Positions 55,631 through 64,000 of a stretch of DNA of 64,000 nt are shown here, piece after piece. The stretch spans positions 25,999 to 89,998 of the forward strand of contig SGPM01000082.1 of assembly GCA_004802725.1 (NCBI GenBank), given 5' to 3'. A program made the position numbers and the translations under genes. Origin of the DNA: Antrodiella citrinella. Taxonomy: Eukaryota > Basidiomycota > Agaricomycetes > Polyporales > Steccherinaceae. The notes below the pieces were generated by a model. The model had not been told where the DNA came from and did no database searches. It saw nothing but the letters and a program-made list of their open reading frames with translations. How positions within the stretch are numbered: the stretch's first letter is position 1; every line of letters begins with the position of its first letter.

Positions 55631-57087
55631 GGTTGAGAGTGAGCTGAATGTGTGTCTTGACAGTGGACAAGGGAGTTACGCACCAGCTTTATATGCAAAT
55701 ATTGAGGCCGAGAATACATACGCGTACGTCGACTTTGTGGCTCGGCATACACAGAGAAGAGGTTGGAGTTCAAGCGCCGAAAGTTTCACATCGATGAGAG
55801 CAGAGTCATGGTTGCGCTCTCGATAGGCATAGGTAACCGGGGGGGGAGAGAGATTTATGCCTATCGGGACCGCGAAATACCACTGAAATACCCAACCATG
55901 ACTCTGCATGACTCCTATCAGCTCCTATCCCATCGAGATTCGTGCTGAGTGAGCTGAGTGCCCACACAAAGTCGGCTTCTAACTCGATACCCCTCATAAA
56001 CTCAGTGATGGTGAAATCAATCTGAGACGAATCTTTGAGACGAACTTAACTCTCACGCCAATTTGGCGGGTAGTTCGACTCTGTTCGACTCTGTTCGACT
56101 TCGACGCAGACCGAGTTGGAGCATCCGGACAGGCCCTTTTAAGCATTCGTACCCACGGGTTAGTAGAAAGACCGCGTCGAGCCCTACTTATAACCAAAGA
56201 GCATTCACCGGTAAGGTTGGACTACTCATGTAATGCACGGTTGAGCAGAAAGACGAAGACGTGCACCATTGCGAATCCTTGTCAATGTTGACGGGCTTTC
56301 TTGAGTTCTGAAGATGTGCTGATTTTTGGATCATAGTGTACATGAATCAGGCATCTTCGCATGTCGTTGTAGCTTAGTGCGCCGGTATGTAGGAGACCGA
56401 GAGTGCCGAATTAAGACGAGATTGAGGAGGGTTAGTATGGTAGCACACGAGGTGGGCGGAGGCGAAGCCTCCCGGCCTGAAGGTGTGTCTTTGGTCCGAC
56501 TGGCAGATCCGAGGTGAGCAGCGATGGGCGGGCGGGCCTCGCAGCGAATCTGGCTTACAGTCAAACACGACGATCAGACGTAGCTGCGACACTTTCCGGC
56601 AATTTTAAAGTCCGTGGACATTTGGTTTGCCGGTTGAAAGTGAAGAGGGTGCGGTGGGTGGGGAAAACAATGCTCGCGAGCGTGGATACTCGCTATGTGC
56701 AGCATTGGCCGCAGTGCCTCTGGAGACCATTGCCGACGTTGGGAGGTCGTGGTTCTGAAGGAGGAGGCAGGCGCTTACACGCTACCTGCTCGTGCGAAGA
56801 CTATAATCTAACTCTTCGATCGTACCTCAGTACGAGTTAGATAGACAACTCTGGATCCGAGTCCGAGATGTGTACGACTCCGAGCGTTGGGGCAAGCGCG
56901 CACAAATATGGACACACAAGTATTACGTAACGTTCATGCGCCTCTTGTTCCGAGCTTGCTCAACGAGAACGTGGTCTTCTCGCAGACCTCCTTCCACTAC
57001 GCACGTTCGAGCTGAACGAGCTGCACAACGAGCTCGCACATCTTGTTCATACCCATCATCGACACGACTGACCAGGCCCAGTTCACT
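55631..57087. other. Intergenic with 10-bp tandem repeat
   Basis: About 1.45 kb between divergent genes. GTTCGACTCT is repeated about three times at 56073-56103. No gene or RNA supported. Confidence 0.4.
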
Positions 57088-58233
57088 ATGATCATCAAAT
57101 CACTACCTTGGACTGTGCTGTGCCTACCTCTCGCCCTATGGTCCTCTGTTGTCTTAGCTTCTCCGCTTGCACGTCCAACACCGAAGAGGCCTTCAGGTCA
57201 TGGCAACCCTCGGCCTCTAGTTGTATGGCACGGCATGGGCGACACCTATAACTCTCCTGGAATGTTGGAATTCATCAGTCTCATCGAGAACATACACAAG
57301 GGCATCTTCGTGCATTCCGTGTATTTGGACGAGAACCCGAAAGATGATCAGAGGGCATGCTTTGTGAGTGGATCCATACTCTCATTCTTATGGTGTTTCT
57401 CAAAGCGTGTACGCAGTGGGGAGACGTGAATGTACAAGTCGCCAATGTCTCTCAACAGCTCAGAGATATTCCGGAGCTGGCCGGAGGGTTCGACGCAATA
57501 GGCTTCTCACAAGCTGGCCAGTTCCTCCGCGCATACGTTGAGAGGTACAACTCCCCACCAGTGAACAACCTCATCACCTTCGGCTCGCAACATATGGGTG
57601 TCTCTGATCTTCCACTCTGCCGACCTTGGGATATCCCCTGCCAGTTGGCGCGCAGGGCTACCAAGGGAGGCGTGTACAACGAATGGGCACAGACCAACCT
57701 TGTCCAGGTGATTATCATTCACATATGTCTGTTCTATTCGTTCTGACGCGTGAGACACATCTTAGGCGCAGTACTTTCGCGACCCAAACCAGCTCCCCGC
57801 CTACTTCGAACACAACCACTTCCTCGTCTCCATCAATAACGAGAATTCCTCGACTATCAATACCACCTATGCGTCCAACTTCGCCTCCCTCAACAAGCTC
57901 GTCCTGGTCATGTTCTCCCTCGACGAGACCGTCGTCCCGAAGGAAAGCTCATGGTTCGGGTCTTACGCGCCTCCTCACCCGAACGGAACGATTCTCGACC
58001 CGAAGGTGATCATACCTATGCGGATGCAGGAGGTGTACAAGGAGGACAGGATTGGGCTAAGGACGTTGGATGAGAGAGGGGATGTTTTGTTGGAGACTTG
58101 CGAGGGCACGCATATGCAATTGAAGAGCGGGTGCTGGAAGCCGCTGGTCAAACGTTATGCTGGAGGCCTCGTTGGAGGCGACTCCGAGGGAGCTTTACGC
58201 GATGGAGAACAGCAGGTGCTGAAGTTTCAGTGA
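57088..58233 (+). CDS. Palmitoyl-protein thioesterase
   Basis: Exons 57088-57363, 57417-57707 and 57766-58233 encode 344 residues, near the family length. A signal peptide (MIIKSLPWTVLCLPLALWSS) leads to an alpha/beta-hydrolase: oxyanion region PLVVWHGMGDTYN, nucleophile motif GFSQAG, catalytic Asp in FSLDETVVP, and His in EGTHMQL. FGSQHMGVSDLPLC and PLCRPWDIPCQLAR are PPT1-specific. The enzyme removes palmitate and other acyl groups from cysteines of proteins during lysosomal/vacuolar degradation. An upstream in-frame ATG exists at 57043; 57088 gives the clean signal peptide. Confidence 0.93.
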
Positions 58234-58283
58234 TGTTCGTGCGAGTGTCATCCCTGTACGTGTTGTATTTGATAGCTCAAGAC

Positions 58284-58478
58284 ATGCGAAATTGTGATTT
58301 GAGTTTGGACCGCCATGCCAAAGTCCTGTATTCGCACCCATCGCTCTCACACAACGAGGAACTCGTTGGGAAAGTGTGCAGATTGGTCGGCGAGAAGTTC
58401 GGCAAGCCTAAGTGGCACCGTGTCACTTCGACTCCGGTTGACTACAATGATAAGGAGGGGTTTTACTGGGAAACTTAG
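58284..58478 (+). CDS. Small hypothetical frame downstream of PPT
   Basis: 64-residue frame beginning MRNCDLSLDRHAKVLYSHPS and ending in KEGFYWET. The composition looks protein-like (GKVCRLVGEKFGKPKWHRV) but I recognise no family, and no signal peptide or splice partners are evident. It starts 51 nt after the PPT stop in another frame. It could be a 3'UTR artefact, a gene fragment or a true microprotein. Confidence 0.3.
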   Translation: MRNCDLSLDRHAKVLYSHPSLSHNEELVGKVCRLVGEKFGKPKWHRVTSTPVDYNDKEGFYWET

Positions 58479-58862
58479 TCCATCATGAGGCACCTGGTTA
58501 TCTTCGTAGTAGCCCAAGTTCGATCTCGATTCAGTATCCTGCGTAGCTGCATAACTTGCATCCGAGCCTTTGTAGCAGTCCAATAAACATGACTCGCAAT
58601 TCATTCAGTCAACGCGAGACACACATGATGATGAATGAGAGAACCATTCTCAAAGATGGGACGTATAATTCCAATTGCATGAACGTTAACGACATAAGAT
58701 CCCGAGAGAAAAGATGCATGAAACAACAAGGTAGATAAAGTAGCAGATTAACGATATAACTGGGAGGGTCGCGTAGCGTAGCTTGGAAGGATGCTCTTGC
58801 AGGATCATGTGCATAACGGAGGGGGAGTCATACAAACAATATACGTGCCCAAATAATTGCAC
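58479..58862. other. Intergenic, convergent
   Basis: 3' flanks of the PPT gene and the next minus-strand gene. Nothing further seen. Confidence 0.4.
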
Positions 58863-61800
58863 TTACGTCGGAGGCCAGCTCTGCCACGAGCCGTTCCCCT
58901 CAGACGAAGTCGGCATAGCCCACTCGACGACCAGAGTCGTGACATTGTCCCATAGCTCCCCCACCGCGCTCTTCCAGCCCGCGCTGGCCACGGTCTCGGG
59001 CACACTCAATACCGACCACGAGAATACACTGGGGATGGAACGTCGTAGTGTGGAAGGCGAGGTCAAGTGGAGGTAGAGATCGACGTTGAAGCCATCGTAG
59101 TATGTGGTCAAAAACATCTTGCGTGTCCGGGCAGAGGAGTATTGGTACATCAAAACCATCAAGACGACTTGGATGACCAGGAAGATGCATACGGTCCAGG
59201 TGTTGATGCGGGCCCAACTTGCACCAGAGTCTGTCCGAGTACTCGGCTTCACAGAACACGTGCGGTATTAGCGGATGCATGCAGGAATAATGAGATTGTT
59301 GAACGTACAAGAAGTCTACTCTCATTCATCCCCTTCCGCAACGACCCGAACTTCTGCCTGAGGTCATCCTCCGCGGATTGAACGTACCGCAAAGAATCCG
59401 TGATCCGTTTCCGTGCGCTACGAGCCGCACGTGAGGCATCCTCGAGGGTACTGAGGCGGTTCTCATCTAGTGCAAGGTCGTCGTAGGTACTGCAAATGAA
59501 AGTGAAATTCATATTTGGGATCTACAGGGAGAAAGATCACGTACCGATCCACCTCATCCAAGTCCGTCGCCAGATCCTTGATGGTCTCCCTCACACGCGC
59601 CAGAGCCTCGTTATGTGACATCGCATCGTACGCCCAGTTATCTTCCTCTTCCTCCTTGACCGCTATCCGCCGTCCCCTTACGATTCGTTTATCCTCCACT
59701 TTGACTTCTTGGACTTGCGATGGCGGTTCCTCCACTTCACGTCCCATCGCATCCACGATCCGGATCGCGCTCTTGCTCCTGGGCGTCGATGTCTGGAAAT
59801 CACCATTATTACGGTGCGGTGTGTCTAGCATTGATAGCGGCGACGACGGCGCATCCATCATCACCGTCTCTCGTCCATACGCGTCCACCAGACGAACGGA
59901 CAGCGACTTCGGCGACTCCCGCTTCGGCGTGACATCAGCATGTACTTGCACCTTCCCGTCGCTCTCGGTGTCCGTCGACGGCGGCGGGGCGTTCGGTATA
60001 CTCGGAATCGCAGGCGCAGGTGCCACACGGACTTGCGCTTTCGCCGGGGGCGGCGTCGACTCGAACATCGACACGTCCGAAGACAACTCACCCGGATCAA
60101 TGTCGAAGCGTACTTTCAGTATGCTCTTCCGCCGCGCCGAGTTCGCGTTTGCAGCGGGTGTGTTGAGCCAGGCGCCCGGCGGCGCCGGGGTCTGCGGAGG
60201 CAGTGAGTCTGCGCGAGACATCGTCGCTGCACGCAGAGGGTGGGCAGGTGTGGTGGCGAGGGGAGATGGCGTGCAGTATGGCGGTGTGGAGTTCGGTCTA
60301 GGGAAGAGATCGAGGGAGCGCGAAGGCGGAAGCGGCGTATTGGCCCACGCGCCAGGTGGTCGAGGTGTTTTCATATTGCTGAAGTTTCCGATGATATTGT
60401 CGCTCCGATTCACGGGGGTTCGGTCGTCATCTTCCTCAGCATCCGAAGATGATGGAGGACCTGGAAGGTCAGGCATGTTGCGTGGAGGTGAGGGTGTCTT
60501 GAACTCGAGTCTTGAGGTGTGCAAGGAGGGTTTCCGGGGTGGAGTCTGCAAAGTGAATGCAGGTGGTGTCGCATCGACAGACGGAGAAGAAGGTTGTATT
60601 CCGTCAGAAATGGGGACGCTGTGTTGGGTATCATTGCTCCCTGGCGATTGTGTCGAGGGTTGTGGGGTATCTTGAGGTAGCGCAACGGGTTTCGCGAGAG
60701 GTGTGCTGAGAGACGGTGAGGAGGTAATGGCCTCTTGCTCGTCCCCTGTAAGAATGTCACAGTTAATCGGCTTCAAGGATACTGCACAGCTACGAAATGA
60801 CTCACTGCTGACAATAGGAATAGGTTCCATGTCGACCTCATCGTGCACTTCAATCTTTGGGGGTATCCTCCCGACCGCCTCACTGAATTCGGTCGAGCTC
60901 CTCTTGTGCCCCTTCTTCCGATGACTCTGCGCGGTCGTGTGACTATTCTCCGTGGCCGGAGACGCAGGTTTCACCGCATGCGCGCTTCCTGACGCCACAG
61001 TAGGGATCCGACTGTTCAACAGACGGACGGGAGACGGCGCTCTTGGCTCAGGAAGGAGAGGAGCGTCCTTCTCGAGTTCGAGTGGAGGAAGTGGAGTGCG
61101 GTTCTGCTGAGGGAATTGCCAACCGAAGCGGCTTTTGAAGTTGGGTATCTTGCTCGGACTGAGTGGGGGCGCAGACTCGTTTGGTGGAGGGGGAGAAGGG
61201 GGTTTCGCGCGCGTGTGGGAGTGAGAGGCGTCCTTTGGCGAATGTCTTGGTGATGATGCCTTCAGAGGGGCCAGGGTACTGTGAATGACGTTTTGCGATT
61301 CCTCACGATCTTCACCCTTGTCTCTAGACGGTGAAGGTTTCGCAAGTGAAGACGAGGATAACATATCCAGCGACTGCCTGGACTTTAAAGACGTCCCAGA
61401 CCGACTCAAAGACGCATGATGGGATCCAGATCCGTTCACTCTTGGTGGTGTCTCCGCCGACGGAGACTCAGGCATCGGCGACACAGAACGTCTCGACGGA
61501 CTCGGCTTCCACTTCGGCTGTGGCGAGTTCCAATTGCGTTCCCGAATATGAACGACCTCATTCACAGCACCCCCAGAGCCAGCAGACGAATGTGAAGGAG
61601 AACTTGCCCTGCTGGATCCCGACAATGAAGTGATGGAGTGTTTGCGATGGAGACCGTGAACGGGTGACAGATAGCCTTGCGCAGAATCTGGTCTCCCAGG
61701 CGTGCTGTTCGTGCGCATCCTGTCTGACGGTGGTTTCATGCTCAGACTGGAGGAGGCTCGGGACCGAGCTTGTGCAGGCATATTCCATAGGCGCTCACGC

Positions 61801-63583
61801 TCCTTGTTCTTCTCCTCTTCAGCTTCCTTCATCATGGAACGATCTGCATAATCCTGTAAACACAAAGAGAAGAGATCCCAAGGACAGTGGACTCACATTC
61901 AGATTTGGAGCTCACAGAACTTCCTCTTGAAGACCTGTCGTCGTCAAAACTCTGCATCGACGCCGCACTATTTCTCCTGGAGCGTGAGTATACAGGGGTA
62001 GCCGGCTTGAAGACATGGGAGGACGGCGAAGAATGTGAATGCTGGTGATGTGGTCGCTCAGGCGTACCAGGAGTCATGGGGACCTTAGAGGGAAACTTCC
62101 AGGAACGTTCACGCTCGCGCAATTGGTCCTGCTCTCCTTCCGCTCGACGTTCTTGGACTAGCGGGAAGTGTGAGCCAGGATTCCACAACAATGACATGAA
62201 AACGTACAGTCGGCGTTGGACAGATTAGAACTTGCACGTGAAGCTTCGGAAGGGTGTTAGTAACGAGACGTTGTAGAAAGCATATACTTACATGAACTAT
62301 CGAAATCCTCGCTTGTCCGACGTGTCAATGGTAGATTATGAGTTGTATGCGATTTCGAGTGGGAAGACCACGATGTAGGACGTGATGGTGGTGGTCCCTG
62401 TGCAAACTTGTCACGAGTCGGAGGAAAAGCTACTGAGCAGCATAGTAAAAGTCAGCAGTGTCTTCGAAGCAAGGGAGAGGCGCCGCTCACGTCTACGCTG
62501 CAACGCTTGCGAGTCATCAGCATAGCTGTCCAAGTCATTCATGGCTCTCTGCATCTCCGAATCTTGCTCCAAAAGATCTGGAAAAGGTTTGAGACGCGTC
62601 GAGGCTGTGTCAATGCATATAACTCACTGGACTGAGACTGCATCTGGAGGGGTAGTTGCATGGAACGCATAGGAGTGCTCGTAGCATCTGGCGGTGACGT
62701 AATGTCCCCGTTGAAGGGTTTCAGTATTGTGGTAGTGTCTTCACTGATGTCCATCTGTTCTTCGGAGCCCGAAGAGGTATCATCTGTAACGCGCATATAG
62801 GCCAAAGCACATGATGGATAGTAAGTAAAGACTTACGTTCTGGAGGTGGAGTCGGTGGCTTGGAGGACGATGAAGAGTAGGCAAGCCGCTCGCGAAGCGC
62901 GTCAAATGTAGCTGCTGCTCCTGAGCCGTGATTCAATGCATCGTCTCTACGTGTGCCATCTGTGAAAATGAGGACCGGACGCGACTTAGATATGAAAGGT
63001 AATACGCACGAGACAGCTTCTCCGCTTCCTCATCACTCATACTCGCTCGCTTCCCTCTGTTGTACACCCTCTCGCGCTGAACCGTCTGGTCGATTCCTGG
63101 GCTAGCATCTATGCTGTTCCTTCTCTTCCTGCCCTTCTGTGGCGTGTTGCCAGGATCGCGCAGCGCATGAGAGAAGAGCTCCTTGAGACTCTCCCTCGCG
63201 ATGCTTGGTGTGTTGGAGCCAGTATCGACCGGGTCGAAGTCAGACTCCAAGTCAGACGGAGATCGTGGCCGGAACGTTCGTGACGATGCAGGGGGAGTGT
63301 TGTTGGGGACACGGGCCAGGAGTGCACGAAGTCGCGCCGCAGGAGTATCGGCCGTCAATGATGGGGTAGTCTGGGTTATGGGAGAGTTCTTCTCAGAGGC
63401 CAACTTCGCGAGACTAGAGAGTCGTGGAGTTGACTGGCTGTCCTCATCGTCGTCTGGCACAGTGAGGTAGTCCTCTGAGGCGAAACGAGAAGGGCCAGCT
63501 ATGGGGGTAGAGCCATTGTCTGGTTTCATTCGAGGCGAATGGCGCGAAAGACGGAGGCGAGCAACGATGAGCGGATGGTCCAT
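58863..63583 (-). CDS. Large Ser/Pro-rich protein with coiled coil and C-terminal membrane segment
   Basis: Multi-exon gene; the start at 63583 (MDHPLIVARLRLSRHSPR) is the first ATG in the exon, with another at 63529. Principal exon 61865-59550 is one long low-complexity stretch with many SP/TP sites, typical of a CDK-regulated scaffold. Earlier exons hold TPAARLRALLARVPN and RESLKELFSHALRDPGN. Near the C-terminus comes a charged helix (EALARVRETIKDLATDLDEV), a coiled coil (ENRLSTLEDASRAARSARKR), one membrane span (TWTVCIFLVIQVVLMVLMYQY region, about 59190) and a lumenal-type tail of about 95 residues ending SWQSWPPT. Such a tail-anchored layout fits a nuclear-envelope or spindle-pole-body scaffold, but I recognise no family and this is speculative. 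Not every intron boundary was fixed. Confidence 0.65.
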
Positions 63584-64000
63584 CTGTTGGACTCTCGGAC
63601 TCGGAGGGCGTCGCGTGCAAAACTTGCCACGCGTTAGCCACGCAGAGGATCTCGGTAAAAATCTGGGTGATGGTGGCTCGGATGAATTCGCGGAGTCGAT
63701 AAAACTAGATTCAAACTCACCAAGAAACAAAACAGGCTACGTTGTTGTCAAGAATAAGAAGCAAATCACCACACGCAACGGGTCCTAGCACCAACAACGA
63801 CGGGAAGAAAGTACGTCCAAGCACTTTGCAGCCACAGGCGTGTTCCTTACGTAAGCACGACTTCTGGTATTGTTCGCGTTAGGCGCCCCGTAGTGGACGT
63901 TGAAAAATTGCCTCGACCGTGACCAACTGCAATAACTCGTTCGAGTTCTACTGATCAAGTCGCACAGAGGCCTCCAGACTCACAGAGGGTTTACTTTGAA
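63584..64000. other. 5' region of the large minus-strand gene
   Basis: Upstream leader and promoter to the window edge. Open frames here lack ATG starts or family signals. Confidence 0.35.

Noticed and set aside
59515..60675. 386-residue plus frame
   Set aside because: Antisense to the low-complexity exon of the large minus gene; Ser/Gly/Arg-rich composition mirrors that exon.
1..64000. CRISPR arrays, tRNA or rRNA genes, LTR elements or transposases
   Set aside because: No regularly spaced repeats, no cloverleaf with the usual internal boxes, and no transposase or reverse-transcriptase motifs were found by reading; short RNA genes could have been missed without a tool.

Overview
The window is nuclear DNA of a filamentous basidiomycete, most likely an agaricomycete. 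Genes are dense and cut by many 50-60 nt GT-AG introns, codon use is GC-leaning, and the gene content is typical of mushrooms: an opsin-related protein, a CBM5/12-DM9 lectin-like protein, a UstYa-like DUF3328 oxidase, secreted repeat precursors and a degenerate Crinkler/RHS-like P-loop NTPase. No species can be named from the sequence alone. Single-base Ns at 6781-8385 mark one stretch of poorer sequence.

Layout, left to right. 1-9.4 kb: 3' end of an opsin-related protein (+); a broken Kex2-processed repeat precursor (-); ATP-dependent PEPCK (+); a DUF3128 twin-CX9C protein (+); a decayed P-loop NTPase (-). 9.7-23.8 kb is a conserved nuclear core: MCM2 (-) diverging from MED14 (+) over a promoter with an MCB element, and MED14 converging on MED12 (-). 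24.4-27.0 kb: a small secreted precursor with duplicated exons (-) diverges from a UstYa-like gene (+), the arrangement expected of a minimal dikaritin-type RiPP locus. 27.2-31.2 kb: DASH subunit DAD2 (+) and the SCY1/CEX1 pseudokinase (-). 31.6-37.5 kb: an aldo-keto reductase, a CBM5/12-DM9 protein and a secreted PI-PLC-like protein, all on +. 38.6-44.5 kb: an unknown helical protein (-), a RING protein (-), an aldo-keto reductase pseudogene (+) and ribosomal protein uS7/RPS5 (-). 44.5-54.1 kb is gene-poor and simple-sequence-rich, with one unknown Ser/Pro-rich gene (-). 54.1-63.6 kb: a third aldo-keto reductase (-), palmitoyl-protein thioesterase (+) and a large coiled-coil protein with one C-terminal membrane segment (-).

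Housekeeping functions are replication licensing (MCM2), Mediator (MED14, MED12), kinetochore (DAD2), translation and tRNA export (RPS5, CEX1), gluconeogenesis (PEPCK) and lysosomal depalmitoylation (PPT1). Between them sit fast-evolving secreted or accessory genes. The most interesting is the precursor/UstYa pair at 24.4-27.0 kb; second is the broken KR-repeat precursor at 0.9-1.8 kb. Where I give exact exon sets I assembled them by hand from splice signals, and the exon sums are multiples of three (opsin, PEPCK, DUF3128, MCM2, MED14, UstYa, DAD2, AKR1, CBM-DM9, PLC, RING, RPS5, PPT1 and the unknown genes at 38.6 and 49.1 kb). For MED12, SCY1 and the gene at 58.9-63.6 kb only the span and principal exons are given.
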